Below are positions 15,810-24,273 of a DNA stretch of 64,000 nt, in pieces (positions within the stretch are counted from its first letter, which is position 1; each line of letters starts with the position of its first letter). The notes beneath the pieces are model-generated. The model was not told the origin of the DNA, made no database searches, and saw only the letters and a list, made by a program, of their open reading frames with translations. Source of the DNA: Halonotius sp046719765. Lineage in GTDB: Archaea > Halobacteriota > Halobacteria > Halobacteriales > Haloferacaceae. Position numbers and translations under genes: made by a program. The stretch lies in NCBI RefSeq assembly GCF_046719765.1, contig NZ_JABEBY010000012.1, positions 1-64,000 of the forward strand, written 5' to 3'.

Positions 15810-16964
15810 ATGCAGGGTATGCACTACCGCTTGCGTCGCGTGGTTGGAGCTTTGACCGCCCTCCTTGTCGCCGCCCAGGTTCTCGTTGGGTCGGCGACCG
15901 CCCACATCGAGTACGTCACCCCCGGCGGCGAGCCACAGGATGTCGTCGCCTTCCTGACCGACGCGCTGACGACGCCGTTCATCCTCGCCGTGTTGCTCGG
16001 TGGCTTTCTCGTCATCGTCGCTGGCCTGGCCGTCTATCTCTACGTCCGGCCGTTTCCGGCTGACATCGCCGCCTTTCGGGCGATCATGGACGACTACAAG
16101 GATCTGCTGCCGTGGCTGTTCCGGCTGAGTATGGGGATGCCGATGATCGGGGCGGGGTTCGGCGGCTACTTCTTCAGCCCCGCGGTTGAGCTACCGTATC
16201 CGACCGCCCTCCGGCTGTTCGGGATCAGTGTCGGCTTCCTCCTGCTGTTCGGGTTGGCGACGCGGGTCGTCGCTGTTGGCACCCTGTTGGTCTATCTGGC
16301 TGTGTTGCCATCGGAGCCGGGGCTGCTGTTGGCCTTCGAGTATATCCCCGGCCTGCTTGCGATCGCCTTGCTCGGCGGCGGCCGACCGAGTGCTGACGCG
16401 CTGATCGCCCGGATGGCCGACGACGACCGCACCGTCTACTCCGATTTCGATCCCTTCTACCGCCGGGTTGCGGTGCCGTTCGCCGAGCGGATCGAGCCCT
16501 ACACCGCGTTGGTGCCGACGCTGCTGCGGGGCGGGATCGGCGTTGCGTTCATCTACCTTGGGATCAGCCAGAAGCTGCTGCGGCCTGGTGCGTCGCTGGC
16601 TGTCGTCGAAAAATACAATCTGACGGCTGTCGTCCCCGTCGAGCCGGAACTCTGGGTGATCGGTGCCGGGCTGACCGAAGCCCTCGTCGGCGTGATGTTC
16701 CTCCTTGGGGCGTTCACGCGTGGCTTCTCGCTTGTCGCCTTCGGGCTGTTTGTGACGACGCTGTTCGGGCTGCCGGACGACCCGGTCGTCGCCCACATCT
16801 CGCTGTTCGGGCTGGTCTCGGCGCTTTTGATCACCGGGGCTGGCCCGTACTCGGTTGACGAGTGGCTCAAATCGAAGTTTGGGGCTGCCGCCGATTTTGT
16901 CGGCCCTGACGACAGCGAGCACCGTGAGCCGCCGACAGCAGAGGACTCAGTCGGCGGCGACTGA
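15810..16964 (+). CDS. DoxX-family membrane protein
   Basis: 384-residue integral membrane protein with an N-terminal signal-like helix ending near VGSATAHIEY, then about eight more hydrophobic helices. The first half resembles DoxD/DoxX quinol-oxidase-associated proteins (LLPWLFRLSMGMPMIGAGFG). The second half (about residues 235-350) repeats the pattern with a LLRGGIGVAFIYLGISQKLL segment. An AGGAGG ribosome-binding site lies 11 bases before the ATG. The short acidic C-terminus is cytosolic. Its function is probably respiratory or redox-related but not defined. It stands alone and divergent from the acetyltransferase gene. Confidence 0.82.
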   Translation: MQGMHYRLRRVVGALTALLVAAQVLVGSATAHIEYVTPGGEPQDVVAFLTDALTTPFILAVLLGGFLVIVAGLAVYLYVRPFPADIAAFRAIMDDYKDLLPWLFRLSMGMPMIGAGFGGYFFSPAVELPYPTALRLFGISVGFLLLFGLATRVVAVGTLLVYLAVLPSEPGLLLAFEYIPGLLAIALLGGGRPSADALIARMADDDRTVYSDFDPFYRRVAVPFAERIEPYTALVPTLLRGGIGVAFIYLGISQKLLRPGASLAVVEKYNLTAVVPVEPELWVIGAGLTEALVGVMFLLGAFTRGFSLVAFGLFVTTLFGLPDDPVVAHISLFGLVSALLITGAGPYSVDEWLKSKFGAAADFVGPDDSEHREPPTAEDSVGGD

Positions 16965-17134
16965 GCTTAATATCAAAGTACGTTGGCACGAGAACTCTGT
17001 TGGAATAACTAAATGTGACAGTTGTTTACTTTGTGATTAGAACGTAAATATTGTCTGGCTCTTGCCGAAAATAGTGAAACAGCAGTATCTGTCCAAGAGT
17101 TGGCAGGTAAATTGGTGCAAGATACAGAGAAACT

Positions 17135-17818
17135 TCAGTCTTTTTTGATATTTTGTTTGTCAGCTTCTGGGTCTTCGGTTTCAACGACTTTCTCTAGTCG
17201 GCGCTCAAATTCTTCATCAGATAATTTGCCTGTTGCATACTGTTCTCGCAATTTGGCAATTGCTTCATCTTCGGAGCCAGGTGTAGTCGCATGACTGTGC
17301 CTATCGCCCGATGTGGTGTAGCTGGTCGAATCGGGCTGTGATACTTTCTCCACATTAACCCTTCTGAATAGATAGAATGCCCCTGGGAAGATATTCAGTA
17401 CTGGGAAGGCAGTCATTCCAACCCATAGTGCCGTCTCTGGATCCCAATTTGTGGTTGCTCGGATATATTGCAGGTCGTAATATACTGATACTGGCATCAA
17501 TACCCATGCAACGATCAAAAAAAGACCGCCTCCGAATTCTTCAGGAATGGCCATTCCGAGGAGCCCAACCCCTATGGCAGCACTAACACCGTAATACCAT
17601 TTTTCTGAAACAGTGGTTGTGATCTTATTCGGGTCATGTGGTTTCTCTACTGCCGTTTGCTGTGGCTGTTGTTGTGTTGACTGAGCTGAGGATGGTGTTG
17701 GAGAATTCTTCTGTTTATGATTTCGAACACCGCATTCGGGACATACCTCTGCCTTCTTTTTGATTACCTCACCACAAGATCGACAAAAGACCTCATCTGC
17801 GCCTTTTTTTCGTCCCAT
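17135..17818 (-). CDS. Zinc-ribbon membrane protein with C-terminal SHOCT domain
   Basis: 227 residues. A zinc ribbon at residues 12-33 (FCRSCGEVIKKKAEVCPECG) holds four cysteines in two CxxC pairs. A Gln/Thr-rich linker follows, then three hydrophobic helices (about residues 75-150). The C-terminal SHOCT segment is IAKLREQYATGKLSDEEFER. The ribbon is nearly the same as in the neighbouring gene product, so the two are modular paralogues fused to different membrane parts. The gene lies 10 bases after that neighbour. Oligomerisation or membrane-stress roles are usual guesses for SHOCT proteins. No function is known. Confidence 0.75.
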   Translation of the reverse strand: MGRKKGADEVFCRSCGEVIKKKAEVCPECGVRNHKQKNSPTPSSAQSTQQQPQQTAVEKPHDPNKITTTVSEKWYYGVSAAIGVGLLGMAIPEEFGGGLFLIVAWVLMPVSVYYDLQYIRATTNWDPETALWVGMTAFPVLNIFPGAFYLFRRVNVEKVSQPDSTSYTTSGDRHSHATTPGSEDEAIAKLREQYATGKLSDEEFERRLEKVVETEDPEADKQNIKKD

Positions 17819-17828
17819 GCATTATCAC

Positions 17829-18275
17829 TCAGTAGCCTTCTACACCCGACCGCCGGAGTTCATCTTTCGCATCTTCCATGATTTTGTGGCAGTGGAACGG
17901 GACGATGAGCGGGCCAAGAAGGAAGTAATTGAATGTAAAGAAATTAATCAGTGCTAGACCTGTCTTCCCGATCATCCAGTAGCCAACCGGTGTTAGGAAG
18001 AACGACATTAGCATTACAGCCGTCTTATTTTCATTTGCGATCTTTTCCAATTCACGCTGTCGGTGACCGACTGTCGCTTGCTGTGTTGGTTGTTGCTGTT
18101 GGTCAGTCGGGGTATCAGATGGTTTCTGTCGTACCCCGCATTCCGGACAAATCTCAGCTTCTTTCTTAATTACTTCACCACAATCTGCACAATATGCCTC
18201 GTCAGCTCCCGGCGTTTCAGCATCCCCTGACCCATCGTTGGGAGCGGACTCTGGAGTATTATCTGTATCGCTCAT
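17829..18275 (-). CDS. Zinc-ribbon membrane protein
   Basis: 148 residues. A Ser/Asp/Gly-rich start is followed by a zinc ribbon (YCADCGEVIKKEAEICPECG, about residues 28-47), a Gln-rich linker, and two transmembrane helices at about residues 85-125 (AVMLMSFFLTPVGYWMIG and ALINFFTFNYFLLGPLIVPF). A short charged tail ends the protein. It probably forms an operon with the SHOCT protein downstream. The family is unassigned, and the two-helix part resembles small TM2-type membrane proteins. Confidence 0.72.
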   Translation of the reverse strand: MSDTDNTPESAPNDGSGDAETPGADEAYCADCGEVIKKEAEICPECGVRQKPSDTPTDQQQQPTQQATVGHRQRELEKIANENKTAVMLMSFFLTPVGYWMIGKTGLALINFFTFNYFLLGPLIVPFHCHKIMEDAKDELRRSGVEGY

Positions 18276-18413
18276 ATATCACGCATATATGCTGAGCATA
18301 ATAAAACCCAAGTAACAATTTATTGATAGAAATGGCTGTTTCGTTGTCTTCGGTACCCTGCTACCTCGTATGTGATCCTTCCTATGACACGCTGTTAAAC
18401 TTCAGATGTGGTG

Positions 18414-18710
18414 TTAGACGGTCACTTTACCAGCGTTGATTTTTTCAGCTTGATTATATGCATCGTAAGCTGCCCCAGCTGGAACTACAAGAAGAAGTGG
18501 ATAGAAAACTAGGCCAACTCCAAGGGTCAATGTGGCAACGATAGGGATGATGAAGAAAGCTAAGATAAATACAGTTGCACCGCCACCAAGAAGCCAAAGT
18601 GCCCCACGGCCTGTTTGTCCATTGATAACAATATGCCCCACTCCAAGGATTAAGAATGATAGTACGGCTGATACGGTTGAATTCAATTCTTGTGTTTGTG
18701 TATTTGACAT
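18414..18710 (-). CDS. Small TM2-like membrane protein
   Basis: 98 residues with three hydrophobic segments (about residues 12-28, 37-55 and 60-80). A GVGHIVINGQTGRGALWLLG turn resembles the glycine-rich hairpin of TM2-type proteins. The C-terminus (AYDAYNQAEKINAG) is soluble. It lies about 140 bases upstream of the zinc-ribbon pair in the AT-rich island and is probably part of the same functional set. No specific function can be given. Confidence 0.68.
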   Translation of the reverse strand: MSNTQTQELNSTVSAVLSFLILGVGHIVINGQTGRGALWLLGGGATVFILAFFIIPIVATLTLGVGLVFYPLLLVVPAGAAYDAYNQAEKINAGKVTV

Positions 18711-18883
18711 ACATTTTGACAGTGTAACCTGTCAAGTTAAATTCTGTGTTATGCCGAATATTTACACGTCTGCAATCTATTACTATGTTGGCTCTTGCAT
18801 GACTTGGTGGAGCAGTTTTCACTGTTTTATATTGACACTTGTTACCGTGCTGAACGCGCGAGTCGGTTACTCAACTTTCCCCG

Positions 18884-19117
18884 TCATGGCATTCGGTGGA
18901 GAGCCTCATTTTCAACACTAATCTCTTTTGAGCCGCGAATCGTGACTATGCATCCTGCGTAGGAAAACTGTACAACCAATTCAGTGTCGTGTATTGTCGC
19001 TGCGTGACCAACCAGTTCCTCAAGTGCATCTGGCTCAATAGACTCGTACAACGGAGGAAGTGAATCTACCGGCAAGGAGTTTCTGTCGGCAACGGCTGAA
19101 ACAATTCTTACTGCCAA
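18884..19117 (-). CDS. HalOD1 output-domain protein
   Basis: 77 residues matching the HalOD1 domain, a haloarchaeal output module: LAVRIVSAVADRNSLPVDSL, then PPLYESIEPDALEEL and a VQFSYAGCIVTIRGSKEISV beta hairpin. No ATG is available in frame, because a TAA lies 13 codons upstream of the TTG at 19117. The TTG is preceded by GGAAGGAGAA, a strong ribosome-binding sequence, so a TTG start is plausible. Alternatively the N-terminus was lost at the island edge. HalOD1 proteins are presumed signalling or regulatory modules. Confidence 0.68.
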   Translation of the reverse strand: MAVRIVSAVADRNSLPVDSLPPLYESIEPDALEELVGHAATIHDTELVVQFSYAGCIVTIRGSKEISVENEALHRMP

Positions 19118-19227
19118 TTCTCCTTCCGAGGTCGCATTTTCTAATAATTATTAGAAGTTATATATTTATTGTATGGTATAGCAGAAATTATATCTTTCTA
19201 TTGTAATTTTATAATATGGTAAAATAA

Positions 19228-19238
19228 ATAATATATTG
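19228..19238 (+). promoter_or_regulatory. TATA-like element before truncated DUF4870 gene
   Basis: The plus-strand AT-rich sequence AATAATATATT ends about 17 bases before the ATG at 19255. It lies in the AT-rich island, so the island edge may supply a promoter to the broken gene. Confidence 0.3.
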
Positions 19239-19254
19239 TAGATTCAACCTCTGT

Positions 19255-19512
19255 ATGTTGCACCGCCCCAACTACCAACTTCTGGACAGACACCGCTGTT
19301 TCACTGTCTTCGCTAAGAACCACGCGAAGCTGAACTTCCAGATCGTGCTCTTCATCGCTACGGTGATCGCGGCTATCTTGGTGTTTGCGTTCATCGGCAT
19401 TCTGTTGCTCCCGATCCTCGGCATAATCGATCTCATCTTCGTGCTCATCGGGACGGTCAAAGCCAGCAACGGCGAGATCTACACCTACCCGTTGACACCC
19501 GACATCATCTGA
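19255..19512 (+). pseudogene. Truncated DUF4870 membrane protein
   Basis: 85 residues, of which about 23-85 match the C-terminal two-thirds of DUF4870 proteins: NHAKLNFQIVLFIATVIAAI, a second long hydrophobic helix, and the terminal VKASNGEIYTYPLTPDII (family: Ann-GE-Y-YPl-I). The usual first transmembrane helix is missing. It is replaced by a short unrelated sequence starting exactly where the AT-rich island ends. The stop overlaps the convergent MFS gene by 8 bases. The likely origin is a gene cut by insertion or deletion at the island border. It may still be expressed. Confidence 0.62.
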
Positions 19513-20707
19513 GCCGCTCCCCGGCCTGTGGTCGCTCCGTCCCCGCGACGATCAGCACGAAGGCGATTAGCGTCAACACCGCCGTCAGGAGAACCGCCAC
19601 GGTGTAGCCGTCGGTGGCGGCGACGCTGGCGGTGCCGAGCGGCGGCATCACCAGCGAGCCGACCCCGGCGGCGACGTTGAACACACCGATGACGGCGGTA
19701 TCCTTCTCTGGCGGGTAGACCGTCAACAACACCGGAATGTACAGTGTCGCACAGCCGCCCAGCCCGAGGCCGATGAGGCCGACGCTGCCGATCAACAGCA
19801 CTGGCGACGGCGCGGCCAGCAGCGTAAGCCCGGCGGTGGCACACCCAAGCGAGAGCAAAAACGCCCGCCGCGAGCCCAGCCGGTCGCCGAGGTAGCCGCC
19901 GCCGATCCGGGAGATGATGCTCACCCCGCCGATGAGCCCGAACGCTGTCGACGCCGCGGTCTCGGTCAGCCCGCGGGACGCAAAGAGATCGACGGCGAAC
20001 GCCGCCAGCAGCTGGTACCACGCGAAGGCCAACCCGATGCCAACAAAGAGATACTGGAACTGCCGGGTTCGGGCCAGCCCGCCAACCCAGCCGAGCAGGT
20101 CGCCGATCGTCGTCGACGCCTCCTCGACCCACGGCGGGCGTCGACACAGCAGGCCGGCTGCCAGAAAGGTGAGCGTCGTCACCGACATGATCGCCAGAAA
20201 CCCCTGTCGAACGCCGAAGTCGGCGATGGCGACCTGCCAGATCGGCGGCAACACGAACAGCCCGAGCCCGTTGCCGACGAAGATCAGCCCGGTCGCCGCG
20301 CCGCGTCGCCGCTCAAACCACCGGGGGACGACCGAGGCGACGACGACGAACTGCGTGCCGAGCGCCAACCCGAGGACGGCAAAGACGACGAGCAAGCCGA
20401 GATACGAATCAAGGACGTACAGCGCGGGGGCGGTCAGCCCGGTCGCGGCCGCCGCGGCAAGCAACACCGCCCGCGCGGGCCACCGCACCGACAGCACGCC
20501 GACGATCCCTGAACCGATAAAGAACGTAAACAACATGACCGAAAACACCGTCGACAGCGCGACCGGCGCGATCCCGAAGGCGTTGCTGAAGGGCTCCCGA
20601 AAGATCCCATACGAGAGCGGCGTCCCGAAGGTGAAGATCATCGCCACCGCGCCGACAGTAGCGACCAGCCAGCTGTAGCGACTGTCAGGGCCTGCGTCGA
20701 GCGACAC
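19505..20707 (-). CDS. MFS transporter
   Basis: 400-residue major facilitator with about 12 transmembrane helices in two six-helix halves. The loop-2/3-type motif of the C-terminal half is GGGYLGDRLGSRRAF. The first half has VVPRWFERRRGAATGLIFVG, a segment typical of the oxalate/formate antiporter-like (monocarboxylate) MFS branch. It exchanges or exports small organic acids in that branch. The substrate here is unknown. The 3-prime end overlaps the convergent truncated DUF4870 gene. Confidence 0.85.
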   Translation of the reverse strand: MSLDAGPDSRYSWLVATVGAVAMIFTFGTPLSYGIFREPFSNAFGIAPVALSTVFSVMLFTFFIGSGIVGVLSVRWPARAVLLAAAAATGLTAPALYVLDSYLGLLVVFAVLGLALGTQFVVVASVVPRWFERRRGAATGLIFVGNGLGLFVLPPIWQVAIADFGVRQGFLAIMSVTTLTFLAAGLLCRRPPWVEEASTTIGDLLGWVGGLARTRQFQYLFVGIGLAFAWYQLLAAFAVDLFASRGLTETAASTAFGLIGGVSIISRIGGGYLGDRLGSRRAFLLSLGCATAGLTLLAAPSPVLLIGSVGLIGLGLGGCATLYIPVLLTVYPPEKDTAVIGVFNVAAGVGSLVMPPLGTASVAATDGYTVAVLLTAVLTLIAFVLIVAGTERPQAGERLR

Positions 20708-20791
20708 GGATGAGCTACTTCCCGGTGCCCAAAAGGGCCCGCGGTCGCCGTCGAACGGTAGTTCTTTTGGCCGACCCCACGACCCTCCGCC

Positions 20792-21196
20792 ATGACCAGT
20801 TTGGGACTGGTGGTCGCTCGATTCAACAGCGCGGTCACCACCGAGATGCAGGCGGCCGCCGAGGATGCCGCCGCTGAGTGCGACGCCGAGATCAGCGAAC
20901 TACTGGAGATACCCGGGGCCTACGACGCGCCGCTGGCAGCCGATCGCCTCGCCCGCCGCGACGAGATCGACGCCGTCGCCGTCATCGGCGCGATCGTCAC
21001 CGGCGACACCGACCACGATCAGGTGATCGCCGATGCCGCTGCACAGGGGCTCACGGATGTGAGCCTCGATCGGGATACGCCGGTGACCTTCGGCGTCAGC
21101 GGCCCCGGGATGAGCGGGGCGGAGGCCCGTGAGCGCGCCGAGAAAGGAGCGGAAGCGGTAAACGCCGCCGTGGACATGGTCAAGGTACTACCATGA
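20792..21196 (+). CDS. ribH: 6,7-dimethyl-8-ribityllumazine synthase
   Basis: 134 residues of the lumazine synthase family: start LGLVVARFNSAVTTEM, substrate-binding EIPGAYDAPLAA, AVAVIGAIVTGDTDHDQVI with the catalytic-region histidine, and PVTFGVSGPGMSGAEARERA. It condenses the pyrimidine intermediate with dihydroxybutanone phosphate in riboflavin biosynthesis. The stop overlaps the aminotransferase start by ATGA. Confidence 0.93.
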   Translation: MTSLGLVVARFNSAVTTEMQAAAEDAAAECDAEISELLEIPGAYDAPLAADRLARRDEIDAVAVIGAIVTGDTDHDQVIADAAAQGLTDVSLDRDTPVTFGVSGPGMSGAEARERAEKGAEAVNAAVDMVKVLP

Positions 21197-22344
21197 ACAT
21201 GGAGTTCGCAGACCGCGTCCAGCGGGTCGAACCGAGCGCGACGCTGGCGATCAGCAACCTCTCCAGTGAACTTGAAGCCGAGGGGATCGATGTCGTCGAT
21301 CTCTCGGTTGGCGAGCCTGACTTCCCAACCCCCGAAAATATCGTCGAGGCCGGCAAGGAAGCGATGGACGCCGGCCATACGGGCTACACCTCTTCGAACG
21401 GCATCCCCGAACTCCGGGAGGCACTCGCCGAGAAACTCACCGGACAGGGGATCGACGCCGACGGCGACGAGATCATCGTCACCCCCGGCGGGAAACAGGG
21501 GCTCTACGAGGGGATCAACACGCTGATCGACGACGGCGACGAGGTCGTCTTGCTTGATCCGGCCTGGGTCTCCTACGAGGCGATGGTGAAACTCTCCGGC
21601 GGCTCGCTCAATCGTGTCGACCTCTCACCGTACGACTTCCAACTCGAACCCGGTCTCGACGACCTCGCTGCGGCTGTCTCCGACGAAACCGAGCTCCTCG
21701 TCGTCAACTCGCCGTCGAACCCGACTGGAGCTGTGTACTCCGACGAAGCCCTCGAAGGCGTCCGCGACCTCGCAGTCGAACACGACTTTGCGGTCATCTC
21801 CGATGAGATCTACGAGCGGATCACCTACGGTGTCGAGCCGACCTCACTCGGCTCGCTCGATGGGATGGAAGACCGGACGATCACGCTCAACGGCTTCTCG
21901 AAGGCGTTCTCGATGACCGGGTGGCGGCTCGGCTACATCCACGCGCCCCAAGACCTCATCGATCAGGCCGGCAAACTTCACTCCCATTCTGTCTCCTGTG
22001 CGGTCAACTTCGTCCAGCGCGCCGGGATCGAAGCACTCTCGGAGCGCACCGACGATTCGGTCGTCGAGATGCGGGAGGCCTTCCGCGAGCGACGCGACAT
22101 GCTGGCCGACCTTTTCGCCGAGCACGGCGTCGATGTCCCGGTCGGCGACGGCGCGTTCTACATGATGCTCCCCGTCGATGACGACGATCAGACGTGGTGC
22201 GAGGAGGCGATCCAGGAGGCCCACGTCGCCACCGTCCCGGGCAGTGCCTTCGGCGCGCCCGGCTACGCGCGAATCTCCTACGCTGCCAGCGAAGATCGGC
22301 TCCGCGAAGCGGTCGACCGCCTCGTCGAGGGCGGCTTCCTGTAA
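21193..22344 (+). CDS. PLP-dependent aminotransferase (class I, aspartate-aminotransferase-like)
   Basis: 383 residues of fold-type I aminotransferases. Key segments are VVDLSVGEPDFPTPENI, GYTSSNGIPELREAL, NSPSNPTGAVY, ISDEIYERITYG and the Schiff-base lysine in NGFSKAFSMTGWRLGY. The C-terminal part has VPGSAFGAPGYARISYA with the substrate carboxylate-binding Arg. The substrate is likely aspartate or another common amino acid. The start overlaps the ribH stop, but a metabolic link to riboflavin synthesis is not evident. Confidence 0.9.
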   Translation: MNMEFADRVQRVEPSATLAISNLSSELEAEGIDVVDLSVGEPDFPTPENIVEAGKEAMDAGHTGYTSSNGIPELREALAEKLTGQGIDADGDEIIVTPGGKQGLYEGINTLIDDGDEVVLLDPAWVSYEAMVKLSGGSLNRVDLSPYDFQLEPGLDDLAAAVSDETELLVVNSPSNPTGAVYSDEALEGVRDLAVEHDFAVISDEIYERITYGVEPTSLGSLDGMEDRTITLNGFSKAFSMTGWRLGYIHAPQDLIDQAGKLHSHSVSCAVNFVQRAGIEALSERTDDSVVEMREAFRERRDMLADLFAEHGVDVPVGDGAFYMMLPVDDDDQTWCEEAIQEAHVATVPGSAFGAPGYARISYAASEDRLREAVDRLVEGGFL

Positions 22345-22442
22345 GCCGGGCTCGTATCACGATCACCGCCAGCGGTTGTCGCTTCTTTCTGCTCGCTACG
22401 TTTCTCTTCTCGCCTCGAAAAAATCAGAAAACGGGAGCCGCC

Positions 22443-23408
22443 TTACTCGTCGGAGACGACGCTGTAGGAGCCGATCAGGCTCTCGGTGAGGTCGATCCCC
22501 TCGACGGTCGCCTTCTCATCGAAGACCGTGTCGGTGAGTTCGGCGTCCTCGACGTGGGCATCGGGGAAGACGAGCGTGTCCGTCAGCGTCGCGTTCTTGA
22601 CGGTCGCGCCGTCCATGACGTGCGTCGAGCCGTTGAGATCGCTGTTTTCGACGGTCGCGCCCTCAGCAATCTTCGGCTCGCCACCGAGCTTCCAGTCGAC
22701 GGCATCGAGGTAGGCGTCGGCCTCGCCGATGTCGAACCAGACATCCTCGAAGGTGAAGGCGTAGACCGACTGCCGATCCTGGAGCCACTGAAGGAACCAG
22801 CCGGGCTCGTCGGGGTTCTCGTCGTTTGCGAGGTAGGTATCGAACTTCGGCAGCACCTCCGCCGGGAAGGCGTAACACGCGATCGACGCCAGCGTCGTGT
22901 TCGGTTCGTCGGGCTTCTCCTGGAAGTTGACGACCTCGTCGCCGTCGAGTTCGACCAGCCCGTAGGATTTCGCGCGTTCGCGGTCGCCCACGTCGTAGGC
23001 GGCCAGCACCGGAGACTCCTTGTCCTCAAAGAAGCCGACGAAGTCCTCGATATCGAAGCCGACCATGTTGTCGCCGGCGATGATCAGCAGGTCGTCGTCC
23101 AGCCCTTCGCGGTCGATCAGTTGGGCGAGCGCGCCGACGACGCCGAACTTCTCGTCCTCGTCGCTGGTGTCCTCGACGGAGAGTTCGGGTTTGTCGTAGC
23201 CCTGCTCGTTGACGTAGTTCTCGAAGTCCGCGGCGAACCGCTCGTTGGTGCTGATGTAGACGTCCTCGACATCGTCGTTGTCGTCGAGTTGGGCGAGCGT
23301 TTTGTCGATCACCGTGGTGTCGCCGACCGGGAGCAGCATCTTCGGTCGGTTCCGCGTGATCGGCCACATTCGCGTTGCATAGCCACCGGCAAGAACAATT
23401 GCATCCAT
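22443..23408 (-). CDS. Sugar-1-phosphate nucleotidyltransferase (NTP_transferase)
   Basis: 321 residues. The N-terminal Rossmann-type nucleotidyltransferase domain begins AIVLAGGYATRMWPITRNRP (pyrophosphorylase signature GGxxTR...P-K) and contains DDLLIIAGDNMVGFDI and VNFQEKPDEP. The C-terminal region (about 240-321) has hexapeptide-like repeats (IAEGATVENSDLNG...GATVKNATLTDTLVF). It activates a hexose phosphate to an NDP-sugar for glycan or S-layer glycosylation. The ATG at 23408 is the only start that gives the canonical N-terminus. Thymidylyl- versus uridylyl-transfer cannot be decided. Confidence 0.88.
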   Translation of the reverse strand: MDAIVLAGGYATRMWPITRNRPKMLLPVGDTTVIDKTLAQLDDNDDVEDVYISTNERFAADFENYVNEQGYDKPELSVEDTSDEDEKFGVVGALAQLIDREGLDDDLLIIAGDNMVGFDIEDFVGFFEDKESPVLAAYDVGDRERAKSYGLVELDGDEVVNFQEKPDEPNTTLASIACYAFPAEVLPKFDTYLANDENPDEPGWFLQWLQDRQSVYAFTFEDVWFDIGEADAYLDAVDWKLGGEPKIAEGATVENSDLNGSTHVMDGATVKNATLTDTLVFPDAHVEDAELTDTVFDEKATVEGIDLTESLIGSYSVVSDE

Positions 23409-23490
23409 GGACGGACAAGCTACCGCCGGTGACTTATACTCTGTTATTGGCATGGTATGCCGTAACACTCTCGGCTGCCGGCTGTTCGTC

Positions 23491-24273
23491 TCAGCGGTCG
23501 AACCGGTCGGCGATCGGTCGACTGTCGTTGTCTGTGGCCACGATCGATCGCAGCGTCGCGGTCGACTCGGCATCGAACCATAGCCGGCGTCGCCACCACG
23601 GGCCCTTTCCGGAGTCGTTTGAGAGCGCGGTAACGATCCGATTGGCCGTTGCCCCGGCGTCGGGCGTGCTCAGCGGCACCGCCCGCTGAAACAGCTTGGA
23701 GCCCTCACCGCCGCGAACCAACACCTTCGCGTCGAACTCGGCACGCTTGCAGTGGGCGTTGCTGGCGAACGCCGCTCTGTCGGCTGGCGACAGCGACTGA
23801 CAGGCGTCGCTATCGAGAACCCGGTCGATCCGAAACTCGCCGATCAGGTACGCCCCCCACTCCGGGGCGACCCACTCAACGGCAGGTTCAGTGTCGACCT
23901 CGGCGGGCGGCTCGTGGCGCGTCAGCGTCGCATAGAAGTACAGCGAATCGCCCGGCTGCAACTCGCTGATCGGGCCGGCCTTGACCGCGTGTTCATCGCC
24001 GTAGGTATAGCTTTCACAGCAGGGGTACCCCGCAAACTCGGGGTCGAGATGGACGGCCTGTGTGGGGGTGTCGGCCGGCAACGCACACGGCAGGGTCGGG
24101 AGTTCGGCCAGCAGGTCGGCGTAGGTTGGTACCTCGGCCGCGGGAGCAACCGGCTCGCGTTCGGGAATCGGGAGGTAGACAAAACTGCCGTCCGGGTATA
24201 CGGGGCCGCGAACCCCCGGGAGGTTCGTGTTGGCGGCGACGTTGATGGCGAGTGCGCGGGCCACGCTACTCAC
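23491..24273 (-). CDS. Nmad3-like protein (nucleotide modification associated domain 3)
   Basis: 260 residues. The N-terminus ALAINVAANTNLPGVRGPVY, followed by PDGSFVYLPIPERE and PTYADLLAELPTL, fits the Nmad3 pattern, in which an RxGxDT-like start is followed by PDGSFxYIPIPE and a TYxDL segment. The middle contains PEFAGYPCCESYTYGDEHAV and PGDSLYFYATL. The family was defined computationally as a DNA-hypermodification-associated domain. In archaea it is a stand-alone conserved protein of unknown function. The GTG start overlaps the stop of the acyltransferase gene by 4 bases, so the two are coupled. Assignment is by motif recall. Confidence 0.65.
   Translation of the reverse strand: MSSVARALAINVAANTNLPGVRGPVYPDGSFVYLPIPEREPVAPAAEVPTYADLLAELPTLPCALPADTPTQAVHLDPEFAGYPCCESYTYGDEHAVKAGPISELQPGDSLYFYATLTRHEPPAEVDTEPAVEWVAPEWGAYLIGEFRIDRVLDSDACQSLSPADRAAFASNAHCKRAEFDAKVLVRGGEGSKLFQRAVPLSTPDAGATANRIVTALSNDSGKGPWWRRRLWFDAESTATLRSIVATDNDSRPIADRFDR

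Larger units (their letters stand above)
16965..19254. other. AT-rich accessory island
   Basis: Base composition changes abruptly after the doxX stop. About 2.3 kb is visibly A+T-rich, with poor codon use of GC-ending codons, and holds four minus-strand genes for small zinc-ribbon, membrane and HalOD1 proteins. It ends at about 19250 with a run of A/T directly in front of a truncated DUF4870 gene, after which normal GC-rich sequence resumes. I see no transposase, integrase or terminal repeat. Horizontal transfer is inferred from composition and the broken neighbour. Confidence 0.6.

Noticed and set aside
15637..15855. 72-codon plus-strand frame between the acetyltransferase and doxX genes
   Set aside because: It overlaps the doxX start in another frame, its end is low-quality (Cys/Thr-rich), and it has no clear start context.
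22194..23432. Long plus-strand open frame over the aminotransferase end and the sugar nucleotidyltransferase
   Set aside because: Antisense mirror frame of the minus-strand nucleotidyltransferase, with Val/Asp/Gly/Leu-biased non-protein composition.
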